Program-made: the position numbers and the translations under genes
From: Phototrophicus methaneseepsis
GTDB lineage: Bacteria > Chloroflexota > Anaerolineae > Aggregatilineales > Phototrophicaceae
Direction: 5' to 3'
Assembly (NCBI RefSeq): GCF_015500095.1
Contig: NZ_CP062983.1
Coordinates: forward strand, 4,402,001 to 4,466,000
DNA: 64,000 bases
Part shown: piece by piece, positions 35,943 to 44,732 of the stretch
Layout of the letters: every line of letters starts with the position of its first letter
Position numbering within the stretch: position 1 is the stretch's first letter
Notes under the pieces: generated by a model
The model's input: the letters and a program-made list of their open reading frames with translations, nothing else
What the model was told of the DNA's origin: nothing
Database searches by the model: none

Positions 35943-38018
35943 TTATGCTTCTACTTGCTCACGATGCTGAGCAACGATATCATCCAACATATGGGCCGGC
36001 ACACGTTCGTAATTGGAAAATTCCATCGTATAGAGGCCGCGACCGCCCGTCATAGAACGGAGATCGTTACCATAGCGCATCATTTCCGCTAAGGGGACCT
36101 GCGCCGTGATAATACTCTTATTGCCCACACTATCCATACCCTGCACGCGCCCACGACGCTGGTTCAGGTCGCCCATGATATCACCCATCATGGATTCAGG
36201 CACGGTCACACGGACGTTCATAATCGGCTCAAGGAGTGTCGGGCCAGCATTCATAAATGCATCTTTGAAGGCTTCGCGTCCAGCGATCTGGAAGGCGATG
36301 TCCTTAGAATCGACCGGGTGTTCCTTGCCATCGAAGACTTCAACCTTCACATGGACAACCGGGAAGCCAGCAATCACGCCTGTTTCCAGCACCTGCCGGA
36401 TACCTTTTTCAATCGACGGCAAGAACTGCTGAGAGATCGCCCCGCCGAAGATTTTAGTTTCATAGGCAAAGGCTTCTTCATCATTGGGCAACACACGCAG
36501 GCTGACCTCACCAAACTGGCCCGCCCCACCTGATTGCTTCTTATGACGATAAGTGGACTCACGCTCTTTACTGACCGTCTCACGATAAGGCACACGCGGC
36601 ATGTGCATATCAATGCCCACGCCCAATGCAGCCGCCCGGTTGATGGTCACATCAATGTGAATGCTGCCCATGCCTTCCAGGACGATTTCTTTTGTATCGG
36701 GGTCCTGCCGCCAGCGCAAGGTCGGGTCTGCTTCGCATAAGCTATTGAGGGTTGTCCCCAATTTGGCGCTATCTTGTTGTGTGCGTGGTGTCAGCGCCAC
36801 ACTATACAGAGGCGCGGGGAAGTCCGGCTTCATAATTTCGAAATCGGTCTTCTTATCTGCAAAGGTATCGCCGGTGGTGGTGTGCGTCAGCTTGGCTACA
36901 ACACCGATATCACCAGCGTGCAGTCGCGTCACCGGGATTTGCTCCTTGCCGCGCAGCACAAACAGGCTGTTAAAGCGCTCTTCTTCCTGCTTGGTCGCGT
37001 TGATGTTGCGGCTGTCGGCGCTGATCGTACCGGAGAAAATGCGGAAGTAATTCAGGGTACCGACATATTTATCGGTCGTGGTCTTAAAGACATAGGCCGC
37101 AAGGGGCTTCTCATCAGATTGTGGCGGCATCAGGTAATCAAGCTCGCCACCACCACGTGGGGTAATGCCAACACGCCGCACAGTCGGGGCAGAAGCATAG
37201 ACGAGCAAAGCTTCCATCAGCGGGATGGTCCCGATGTTCGCTGTCCCTGATGTCACGAAGACGGGCACCGTCTTCAACTCGTGCGAGCGAGAAGCTTTCC
37301 GCATCCCATCACGCACCTCTTCAAAAGTCAGTTCGCCCTGTTCAAAATACTTTTCGATATAGGCATCGTCGGCTTCTGCTGCGGCCTCGACCAGCGCGAC
37401 ATGTGCTTCATCAACTTCTTCAGCCATATCTGCGGGCAGGTCTTCGCGCTTCTCGCCGATACCATAATAGGCCTTCTTGGTGAGCACATTGGCAACGCCT
37501 TTAAAATCAGCCTGCTCACCGATCGGCACTGTAATCGGAATGAATTTATACTCTTCAAAACTGGTTCTCAAATCCTCTAAAGTCCGTTGGAAGCTGGCAT
37601 TCTCGCGGTCAACCTTATTGATCACCACGATAATGGGCTGCTGGAAAACACGAGCATATTCCCAGACAAGCTCTGTACCAACCTCAACGCCCTGGACGGC
37701 ATCAACCACAACAACAACGGAATCCGCAACGCGGATAGCGTTTTTCATCTCACCCTGGAAGTCCGTAAAACCCGGGGCATCCAAGACATTAATCTTGTGT
37801 TCGTTCCATTCAATGGGGATAAGCGACGTAGAGAGGGATAAACCGCGTTCTTTTTCTTCTTCTTCCCAATCACTAACCGTATTCTGCTCTTCAATCTTAC
37901 CTAGGCGGTTGATCGCGCCTGAATTAAATAATAATGCCTCAACCAGTGAAGATTTCCCGCTACCCTGGTGCCCGACCAGGGCGATATTCCTGATTGCGTC
38001 GCTAGCATATTCCTTCAT
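35943..38018 (-). CDS. EF-G-like translational GTPase (EF-G2 type)
   Basis: A 691-residue five-domain GTPase. G1 is GHQGSGKSS, switch I is EKERGLSLSTS instead of the ERGITI of canonical EF-G, G3 is DAPGFTDF and G4 is NKVD. In G3 the catalytic His of DTPGH is Phe (F84). Domains III-V follow, including RHKKQSGGAGQFGEV and the C-terminal RGRVQGMDSVG. These traits place it in the EF-G-like (FusA2-type) subgroup, not the main elongation factor. The gene stands alone, away from rpsL/rpsG/tuf. ATG 38018 is preferred because GGAGG lies eight bases upstream; an ATG five codons earlier is less likely. A strong promoter lies at 38120-38148. Confidence 0.88.
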   Translation of the reverse strand: MKEYASDAIRNIALVGHQGSGKSSLVEALLFNSGAINRLGKIEEQNTVSDWEEEEKERGLSLSTSLIPIEWNEHKINVLDAPGFTDFQGEMKNAIRVADSVVVVVDAVQGVEVGTELVWEYARVFQQPIIVVINKVDRENASFQRTLEDLRTSFEEYKFIPITVPIGEQADFKGVANVLTKKAYYGIGEKREDLPADMAEEVDEAHVALVEAAAEADDAYIEKYFEQGELTFEEVRDGMRKASRSHELKTVPVFVTSGTANIGTIPLMEALLVYASAPTVRRVGITPRGGGELDYLMPPQSDEKPLAAYVFKTTTDKYVGTLNYFRIFSGTISADSRNINATKQEEERFNSLFVLRGKEQIPVTRLHAGDIGVVAKLTHTTTGDTFADKKTDFEIMKPDFPAPLYSVALTPRTQQDSAKLGTTLNSLCEADPTLRWRQDPDTKEIVLEGMGSIHIDVTINRAAALGVGIDMHMPRVPYRETVSKERESTYRHKKQSGGAGQFGEVSLRVLPNDEEAFAYETKIFGGAISQQFLPSIEKGIRQVLETGVIAGFPVVHVKVEVFDGKEHPVDSKDIAFQIAGREAFKDAFMNAGPTLLEPIMNVRVTVPESMMGDIMGDLNQRRGRVQGMDSVGNKSIITAQVPLAEMMRYGNDLRSMTGGRGLYTMEFSNYERVPAHMLDDIVAQHREQVEA

Positions 38019-38119
38019 AGTGTTGGCCTCCATAATATCAAAAAGTGTATTTTCAAGTGGTATGAACTGGGGTCGTGCTCGGGAGCGAAAACGTCTCCAC
38101 GTGTGATCTATTATGTTAA

Positions 38120-38148
38120 GAATTTTAAGCGGTTGTTATAAACTTGTC
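38120..38148 (-). promoter_or_regulatory. Strong sigma70-type promoter of the EF-G-like gene
   Basis: On the minus strand, TTGACA (38148-38143), a 17-base spacer and TAAAAT (38125-38120), leaving a leader of roughly 95 bases. Confidence 0.7.
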
Positions 38149-38327
38149 AAAGCAATGCGGTGACGTTTGCAATCAAAATAGATGAGGTTATTGACTGGAT
38201 ACCCCAATTAATGAGCAGCCTGACCCCATTCCCATTCCTAGGCCAGGCCTGGCACACCAAAACATAAGGATTAAGCCGATATAGCCCCTCCAATCGCACA
38301 CCACGCATAGGCGCAGCGCATAGTCGA

Positions 38328-38336
38328 TGTTAAAAT
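38328..38336 (+). promoter_or_regulatory. Extended -10 box before glyA-gcvT
   Basis: TGTTAAAAT at 38328-38336 has the TGn extension; no matching -35 box is seen. It lies 40 bases before the start codon. Confidence 0.38.
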
Positions 38337-38376
38337 GTGGATGTTTGTGCATCTTACGTAGAATCGAGATTCGCCT

Positions 38377-41300
38377 ATGACCTACGATGACTTTCTTTTC
38401 AGGGGTGACCTGGAAGAACTAGACCCCGACGTTGCAGAGTTGATCCGCCATGAGACGGCCCGTCAGGCACGTACACTGATCATGGTACCGTCAGAGAGCA
38501 CGATCCCGGAGGCCGTGCGCGAAGCTGTTGGCTCCGCCTTCAACAATATCTATGCAGAAGGCTACCCAACAGAAAAAACACGCCGCATGACAGAAGCGGA
38601 AATCCTGGATTACGATAGGCAGATAAACGACTTCCGCCGTAATAGTGATGACCGCTATTATAAAGGAACGGAATACGCCAATCTGGTCGAGGCATTGGCC
38701 CGCCGCCGCTGTGCGGAAGCCTTCGCCACAGAAAAAAGCGGTGCCAACGATCTCTATGTCAATGTGCAGCCCCTTTCTGGCGCGCCAGCCAACAGTGCCG
38801 TCTACACCGCGCTCTTGCAGCCTGGGGATACCATCTTAAGCATGAACCTGATGTTCGGTGGACATCTCAGCCATGGTGCACCTGTCAACCGCACGGGTAA
38901 GTTCTTCAACATCATTAGCTACAGCATCAACCCTGAAACAGAAGCGCTCGATTATGACGAGATGATGCGCCTCGCTATCGAGCATAAACCCAAGATCGTC
39001 ATCGGCGGTTATAGCAGCTACCCCCTGGCGCCAGACTGGCAAAAATACCGCGAGATTGCCGATGCAGCAGGCGCTTATTTGCTGGCGGATGTGGCACACT
39101 TCGCCGGATTGATCATCGCAGGTGCATACCCCAGCCCCATTGATTACGCTGATATTGTGACGTTCACCACCCACAAGACGCTCAACGGCCCACGTGGTGC
39201 GGTTATCATCACCCGCAGCAAGGACCTCGCCGCTAAACTAGATCGCGGCGTGTTCCCCGGTGAGCAAGGTGGCCCTCATCTGAATAATATCGCTGGCCTG
39301 GCTGTGGCTCTGCGCTTTACGCGCACGGAGCAATTCAAACAGCTCCAACTCCAGACCGTCACCAATGCCAAGCGCTTGGCTGAAAAACTCAAAGCACGCG
39401 GGTTACGCATCCCCTATGGCGGCACGGATTCGCACATGATGGTCGTTGATTGCGGCAGCATCACAGGACCCGATGGCACAGCTCTCAGCGGTGACATGGG
39501 CGCCCGCATTCTGGATTTAATCGGTATCGTCGCCAATCGTCAGACTATCCCTGGTGATACAAGCGCCTTGCGCCCCAGCGGTGTTCGCCTGGGTACGCCC
39601 TGGATTACGCAGCGCGGCTTTACAGAAACCCATATTGACCGCCTGGGCGATATTATCGCCGATGTCCTGACGGCTTGCGTACCCTATCGCCTGCCCAAAT
39701 CCAAAGGTAGTGAAGCCCGTGCGCGCATCCCCTTCGATGTCTTCCAGCAGGCGAAGCTCGCTGTGCGCGATCTGGTAGATAGCATTGGCATTGATACGCA
39801 TGTCGCGGCTGATAGCTACCCTCATGTGTCTTACGTCGATGATGCATATAGCAGCAAAGGTCAGATATTCGCTATCGTTGGTTCGCAGGCCGGTAGCCTG
39901 CTCGATATGGCGCTGACCAGCGATGTCGCAGCTCTACAAGATGGGGATACACAGCCGACGCATATCCTGGAACCAGATGGCAGCGTCATGGCATCTGGCA
40001 TCCTGGAGCGCGGCTCGGAGAATGATTATCACCTGTTTGTGGCACAGAACGCGGGTCGTGTCGTTGAGTGGCTGCGGTCCCTCTCCGATAACTTCGTTAT
40101 TTTTGACGAAAACGATCTCTATATCAATGCCCCTGGCCCGGTGACCGTTCATTATATTGGCGAGACAGAGAAGAACCTCAGCTTTGCACCAGAAAAAGGC
40201 TATGCGGCCAAAACCTATCACATCGGCCTGAATGGACCCAATTACGCCGGGCCACAAGGCAGCGAATTACCTGCCTTCACCTTTGAGGAACCGAAGTTCG
40301 ATACGCTACTGACCACACCCCTGCATGACGCGCACCTGAAACTAGGCGCAAAAATGGGTGAGTTCGCGGGTTATGATATGCCGCTGTGGTACGACAAGGT
40401 CATGAATGAACATCTGGCTGTGCGCAACAGCGCGGGTATCTTCGATGTCACACACATGGGTGTATTCGATGCCAAGGGCCCTGGTGCAGAAGCCTTCCTC
40501 AACGCCGTCACGACCAACAGCGTAAACCTGCTGAAGCCGGGGCGTTCACACTATACCTTCCTGCTAGGTACAGATGGCATCCCTCACGATGACCTGATGA
40601 TCTATAAGTTAGGCGAAGAGCATTTCTTGCTGGTCGTGAATGCATCCAACAACGATAAAAACTGGGCCTGGTTGAATGCCATCAAGGATGGGACCGTCTG
40701 CATTGACCCGGCCTCACCCGCGCGCAAAGTCGTCACGGAGCCTTTTGAACTGCGTGATTTACGCGCAGCATCATCGGGTGCGGCTCAGCGCTTGGATATT
40801 GCTATTCAAGGGCCAGCCAGCCGCGAGATTTTGATGCAGCTTGGCGGCAGCGACAGCGACCTCGCCGCCCTAAAAGCCCTACCCTGGGCAGGCATCATGC
40901 AGGCAACCTTGGGTGACTTTGACCTGTTAATCTCGCGCACGGGGTATACCGGCGAACGCATCGCTTATGAAGTGTTCCCGCATCCAGACCAGGCAGAGGC
41001 CTTATTCGTCAAGCTCATTGACCTGGGCGCAGTGCCCTGCGGCCTTGCAGCACGCGACAGCCTCCGCATCGAAGCTGGGCTGCCGCTATATGGTCATGAA
41101 CTGGCAGGCCCGCACAACATGACGCCTTCAGAAGCAGGCATGGGCAGCTACGTCAAACTGCAAAAGCCCTGGTTCGTGGGCAAGAGTGGCTTCCTGGCAC
41201 GCGAGGCTGCCCGTGATACACAGATTGTGCGATTCAGGATGGAGAACAAGGGCGCACGGCCAGCCCATCAGGGTGATCCCATCGTGGACGAAAAAGGGCG

Positions 41301-41514
41301 TGTCGTCGGCATTGTAACCAGTTGCAGCATCGACAGTGAAGGCTACCAGCTTGGTCAAGCGCTGATGCAATCCGGCAACCGTAAACGCGGCACAGTTTTA
41401 GCTGTCTTCGCAGGCTCGGAACGCGCCAAATACAAGCCGCTCAACAATATGAGCTTTGGTCAACGTGCGCTTATGCCGGAGCCTGTCACGATCCTGCGCC
41501 GCTTCCCTAAATAA
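38377..41514 (+). CDS. glyA-gcvT: Serine hydroxymethyltransferase-aminomethyltransferase fusion
   Basis: A 1045-residue two-enzyme protein. Residues 1 to ~450 are [40 protein letters not shown] and the pyridoxal phosphate Lys K267 in [12 protein letters not shown]; about 20 extra residues ([13 protein letters not shown] region) sit between YAEGYP and RYYKG. Residues ~641-1045 are Gcv[46 protein letters not shown] and [14 protein letters not shown]. The ~190 residues between include a weak second GcvT-like stretch (496-592). Both halves act on tetrahydrofolate one-carbon units in glycine turnover, so fusion would pair glycine cleavage with serine synthesis. The frame is continuous with no stop, and the terminator lies only after gcvT. 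Confidence 0.93.
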   Translation: MTYDDFLFRGDLEELDPDVAELIRHETARQARTLIMVPSESTIPEAVREAVGSAFNNIYAEGYPTEKTRRMTEAEILDYDRQINDFRRNSDDRYYKGTEYANLVEALARRRCAEAFATEKSGANDLYVNVQPLSGAPANSAVYTALLQPGDTILSMNLMFGGHLSHGAPVNRTGKFFNIISYSINPETEALDYDEMMRLAIEHKPKIVIGGYSSYPLAPDWQKYREIADAAGAYLLADVAHFAGLIIAGAYPSPIDYADIVTFTTHKTLNGPRGAVIITRSKDLAAKLDRGVFPGEQGGPHLNNIAGLAVALRFTRTEQFKQLQLQTVTNAKRLAEKLKARGLRIPYGGTDSHMMVVDCGSITGPDGTALSGDMGARILDLIGIVANRQTIPGDTSALRPSGVRLGTPWITQRGFTETHIDRLGDIIADVLTACVPYRLPKSKGSEARARIPFDVFQQAKLAVRDLVDSIGIDTHVAADSYPHVSYVDDAYSSKGQIFAIVGSQAGSLLDMALTSDVAALQDGDTQPTHILEPDGSVMASGILERGSENDYHLFVAQNAGRVVEWLRSLSDNFVIFDENDLYINAPGPVTVHYIGETEKNLSFAPEKGYAAKTYHIGLNGPNYAGPQGSELPAFTFEEPKFDTLLTTPLHDAHLKLGAKMGEFAGYDMPLWYDKVMNEHLAVRNSAGIFDVTHMGVFDAKGPGAEAFLNAVTTNSVNLLKPGRSHYTFLLGTDGIPHDDLMIYKLGEEHFLLVVNASNNDKNWAWLNAIKDGTVCIDPASPARKVVTEPFELRDLRAASSGAAQRLDIAIQGPASREILMQLGGSDSDLAALKALPWAGIMQATLGDFDLLISRTGYTGERIAYEVFPHPDQAEALFVKLIDLGAVPCGLAARDSLRIEAGLPLYGHELAGPHNMTPSEAGMGSYVKLQKPWFVGKSGFLAREAARDTQIVRFRMENKGARPAHQGDPIVDEKGRVVGIVTSCSIDSEGYQLGQALMQSGNRKRGTVLAVFAGSERAKYKPLNNMSFGQRALMPEPVTILRRFPK

Positions 41515-41554
41515 GCGCGTCAGATATGCCCTACACCTACAACCATCAGAATCG

Positions 41555-41582
41555 AAAAGGACGCCCTTTCAGGCGTCCTTTT
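41555..41582. terminator. Bidirectional terminator after glyA-gcvT
   Basis: AAAAGGACGCC / GGCGTCCTTTT stem with a CTTTCA loop, between convergent genes. Confidence 0.9.
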
Positions 41583-41585
41583 ACT

Positions 41586-43427
41586 TTAGCGATTGGCCTC
41601 AACGATACGCCGCATCGTCGTGACATCGCCGAAGACGACAATCGTATCCCCAGGTTCAATCAGACGATGATGCTCTGGATGGACATCGGTCGGCTCATTC
41701 AACTTATGCAACAGCACAACATCCGTCTGCGTCGCCTGCTGAAAGCTAATAATGGTATTCCACGTGGGATGGAGCGTCAACAAACCCGCTGTTACCTTCA
41801 GCGTGAGCAGTTGATATGTGCGGTTATCATAGGCAAATTCAATCGGGCTGACTTCAGCTCCAACAGCCACATCAAAGAATGGCCCCGCGCCAACCTGCGA
41901 CAGCCGATACAAGCGTGCATCAATATCCAGCTCTTTATACAGTTCGCGGTAAGAATCGCGCCCGATACGGATAACCATGCGCATATCTGGGCCGACCATT
42001 TCCTGCGCTAAAAAGGCCAGATGTAAGTTTTCAGGGTCACGACTGCTACAAATAACCAGGGCCTGCGCCTCATCAATCGCGGCATCGGTGAGCATCTTGG
42101 GCAACCATTTCGGACCAGATTCATGCCCCAGATGAACGCCCCCATTCCTGCCACGTCGCATACTGGCGAGTTGCTCTGCGACTTGCTCCGCATTGAGCAC
42201 GCTATCCATCGTATGCACATGAACGCCGATATTGAGCAGTGCCGATGTAATATACAGCCCGAGGCTATTCATACCCGCTACAATCACGTGACAAAGGCGC
42301 TCACCAGCGACCTTATTTAAAGAGATGAGATGCCGCAGGATGTGCTGCTGAGCAAAGATAATCAGATCATCCCCTGCCGCCATACGACCAACCCCTGGCG
42401 GCGGAATGACGAGTTTACTGGCTTGCCCCTTGGGGCGATGCAGCATGACGTCAACAGCATCTTCTTCCAAATCATAAACCTGCATCGAAGTGAGCAAGCT
42501 ATCCGGCTTAACGACCATTTCCACAATGAAGTTGGCCTCGCTTTCAAGCCCATCTTCCCGCACGATAATCGGCTGACTGATCGCAATGTCATAGACAGCA
42601 CCGATAAAAGGCCATACAGCCAATTCGGAGACGCTGGGCACAATATGCACATGCTTACGCTCCAACAAACGCGCATAAGTTGGATCTTTGATGCGCGCAA
42701 TAATTGACAAATCCGGGTTTAGCTCGCGGGCATGGCGCGCAATAATTGTATTGACCTCGTTCATATCAATATCAGAAGGCGATTCGTCACTCGTTGTGAT
42801 GAGCAGCGCCCGCGCATAACGAACAGCCGCTTTTTCCAGCGCATCACGGATATTCAGCGGCGACCGCACAATAGAGGGAATCCCTTTCCTGCTGAGCCAA
42901 TTATCTACAATCGGGCTCAGTTCAAACGTGACAACCACCATGGGATAATTGCGCCGCGATAGTTCTTCGATCACATATCGACTGAGATCGTTCAAATCAT
43001 AGATGATGATGTGGTTGCGAAAGGTCGAAGCCATCGCTTCTTCCCACAGGTCTCGTTGTTCCTGGTTAAAGTTCACGCCGCTGGAAAACAATATGGCTTC
43101 GACAACACTTCCCAACACCAACAAGCCCAGGATTGGCATCACCAGCCAGAAGAGAATAATAGCGGGATGCTGTGGCAAGTCCTCTGCTGCTTCCAACGTC
43201 ATCAGTTCCAGTACAAAAAGGACCGCCTGTAAGGGATCTTTGGGATGCTCTTCTATTGGATTGAGCAAGAAGAGGTAAATCAGCACAGAAGCGACAATGA
43301 GCCCAATCGGTAAAGCCAGACGTCCAATCAGACGCCGCACACTTACCGTCACCGCTCTGACACGCCGCCAAGTGCGCTCAAACACGTTAGCACCCTGAGG
43401 TACGACGCGCTCATATTCCAGGCTCAT
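41586..43427 (-). CDS. RCK/TrkA-N membrane protein with channel-like pore lacking a K+ filter
   Basis: A 613-residue protein. Membrane segments lie at residues ~38-56 and ~88-113 with a re-entrant-like stretch between them, as in two-segment potassium channels, but the filter position reads TLEAAEDLP (77-85) where K+ channels have TVGYGDxxP. Two regulatory RCK units follow: the first Rossmann strand is HIIIYDLNDLSRYV (~139-152, glycines lost), the second is HVIVAGMNSLGLYI with glycines kept; each has a TrkA-C-like domain (for example the C-terminal IEPGDTIVVFG). The closest overall relatives should be CASTOR/POLLUX- or TrkA-type ion channel proteins. Transport of K+ is doubtful. It is a single gene, convergent with glyA-gcvT. 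Confidence 0.78.
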   Translation of the reverse strand: MSLEYERVVPQGANVFERTWRRVRAVTVSVRRLIGRLALPIGLIVASVLIYLFLLNPIEEHPKDPLQAVLFVLELMTLEAAEDLPQHPAIILFWLVMPILGLLVLGSVVEAILFSSGVNFNQEQRDLWEEAMASTFRNHIIIYDLNDLSRYVIEELSRRNYPMVVVTFELSPIVDNWLSRKGIPSIVRSPLNIRDALEKAAVRYARALLITTSDESPSDIDMNEVNTIIARHARELNPDLSIIARIKDPTYARLLERKHVHIVPSVSELAVWPFIGAVYDIAISQPIIVREDGLESEANFIVEMVVKPDSLLTSMQVYDLEEDAVDVMLHRPKGQASKLVIPPPGVGRMAAGDDLIIFAQQHILRHLISLNKVAGERLCHVIVAGMNSLGLYITSALLNIGVHVHTMDSVLNAEQVAEQLASMRRGRNGGVHLGHESGPKWLPKMLTDAAIDEAQALVICSSRDPENLHLAFLAQEMVGPDMRMVIRIGRDSYRELYKELDIDARLYRLSQVGAGPFFDVAVGAEVSPIEFAYDNRTYQLLTLKVTAGLLTLHPTWNTIISFQQATQTDVVLLHKLNEPTDVHPEHHRLIEPGDTIVVFGDVTTMRRIVEANR

Positions 43428-43744
43428 TTAAGATGCTCCAGACCGAAAATAACCAAGTGCGGCGCCACAAGCTTACAATATTGCCGCTATTTCTTACGCT
43501 AATTCAAACAGTCATACAAGTCAATTCAAATCCGCCTGTTAGGTCTTATTTTCGCCCACAAAATCTATTTGTCTATGCGTTAGCCCAAGTGGCTCATGAC
43601 CTTTAAACCAGTTGACCTATTTATGATGAACATATGAAAAATCATCCAAAAAATCAATTTATATTCCAATAGACATTTCACCCTAGCAAAAGCCGCAACT
43701 CTAGAATGGAGATAGATAATTACATTATCAAGGAGATAGACGAG
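43428..43744. other. AT-rich divergent intergenic region
   Basis: A 317-base spacer between the RCK gene and the secreted repeat protein gene. It includes a TTGACC at 43612-43617 without a well-placed -10 box. Nothing else is recognised. Confidence 0.45.
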
Positions 43745-44635
43745 ATGCTTTCAAGAATACGTATTTTCATGGTTGCCGTACTGGCCTTTTCAATGGTCGG
43801 TGTCGTTGCTGTACAGGCACAGGATGAAGTCGAAGGTCCGACACTGGAAAGTGTGACCGGTACTGAAGACTATTACGGTCAGAACGTGACACTCGAAGGT
43901 CAGGTTCGTGAATTCCTGGGTTCACGTATTTTCGTTTTAAGCGAAGGTGCAGCTCTGGATGATGATGCTGTTCTGGTGATTAACATGGGTTCCGAAGAGA
44001 TCGACCTGAGCGTCGTTAAAGGGACACGTGTGAGCCTGAGTGGTACCGTCCAGCCTTCTCTGAACTACATTACGGATAACGAATTGACCGCACCTGTCTA
44101 TACACCCGCTGACGATGTCGATATGGGTACGGATGTGGATATGGAGCCCACTGCTGATATGGCGATGGAAATGACCGCCACACCTGAGGGCGACATGGCT
44201 GTTGAGCCGACTGCTGAAGGCGACATGGCTGTTGAACCGACCACTGAAGGCGACATGGCCGTTGAGCCGACTGCTGAAGGCGACATGGCTGTTGAGCCGA
44301 CTGCCGAAGGCGACATGGCTGTTGAACCGACCACTGAAGGCGATATGGCTGTTGAGCCGACTGCCGAAGGCGACATGGCTGTCGAACCGACTGCTGAAGG
44401 CGACATGGCCGTTGAACCCACAACCGAAGGTGAAATGGATGTTACAGCCACACCGGTACCTGAAACAGATACCGACATGGGCGAAGACATGGGTGAAACC
44501 GATGGTATGATGAGTGTTCCGGATGCTGTCAACTTCTACTATGCAGGCAACCTGCCTGACGATTACGACAGCTACACAGTCCTGATCATCGATTCTGCTT
44601 CAGTGATCACCATCATCCCCGAAGAAACCGAGTAA
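43745..44635 (+). CDS. Secreted protein with ten-residue tandem repeats
   Basis: A 296-residue exported protein. The ATG at 43745 has AAGGAG nine bases upstream and opens a signal peptide (MLSRIRIFMVAVLAFSMVG...VQAQ, cleavage after about residue 24). Residues ~30-115 form a small beta-rich, OB-like domain (VTLEGQVREFLGSRIFVL, GTRVSLSGTV). Then come eight GDMAVEPT(A/T)E repeats (149-228) in an acidic, Thr/Pro-rich linker, and a C-terminal DAVNFYYAGNLPDDYDSYTVLIID block. There is no anchor or lipobox. A cell-surface or periplasmic binding role is possible; the family is unknown to me. Confidence 0.82.
   Translation: MLSRIRIFMVAVLAFSMVGVVAVQAQDEVEGPTLESVTGTEDYYGQNVTLEGQVREFLGSRIFVLSEGAALDDDAVLVINMGSEEIDLSVVKGTRVSLSGTVQPSLNYITDNELTAPVYTPADDVDMGTDVDMEPTADMAMEMTATPEGDMAVEPTAEGDMAVEPTTEGDMAVEPTAEGDMAVEPTAEGDMAVEPTTEGDMAVEPTAEGDMAVEPTAEGDMAVEPTTEGEMDVTATPVPETDTDMGEDMGETDGMMSVPDAVNFYYAGNLPDDYDSYTVLIIDSASVITIIPEETE
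44189..44428. repeat. Eight tandem 30-bp units inside a coding region
   Basis: Eight head-to-tail 30-base copies, each encoding GDMAVEPTAE or GDMAVEPTTE and differing mainly at silent positions and the Ala/Thr codon. The order of the ninth residue is A-T-A-A-T-A-A-T, which suggests duplication of larger blocks. Confidence 0.93.
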
Positions 44636-44670
44636 CGCTAGTTAGCTAGCAACCTCGATAGATAAACAGC

Positions 44671-44699
44671 AGAGCCACTCATGATGAGTGGCTCTGTTT
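44671..44699. terminator. Bidirectional terminator after the repeat-protein gene
   Basis: AGAGCCACTCA / TGAGTGGCTCT stem (44671-44695, TGA loop) followed by GTTTC; convergent with gcvPB. Confidence 0.8.
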
Positions 44700-44732
44700 C
44701 ATTTCGTTTCTTATCAGCATGCAATCTAGGCG

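Larger units (their letters stand above)
38019..38376. other. Divergent promoter region of the EF-G-like and GlyA-GcvT genes
   Basis: A 358-base spacer holding back-to-back promoters (38120-38148 leftward; extended -10 at 38328-38336 rightward). No gene or RNA element is recognised, and in particular no glycine aptamer. Confidence 0.55.

Noticed and set aside
38149-38376. A second glycine riboswitch before glyA-gcvT
   Set aside because: The region lacks the GAAGGGGCAA and CTCTCAGGCAAAAGGA core motifs on either strand.
44189-44428. Short regular repeats that might be a CRISPR array
   Set aside because: The 30-base units are directly adjacent with no spacers, keep a reading frame and encode GDMAVEPT(A/T)E; no cas genes are nearby.
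44098-44532. Long open frames on the minus strand across the repeat region
   Set aside because: They are produced by the tandem repeat opposite a well-supported secreted protein and have only repeat-like composition.
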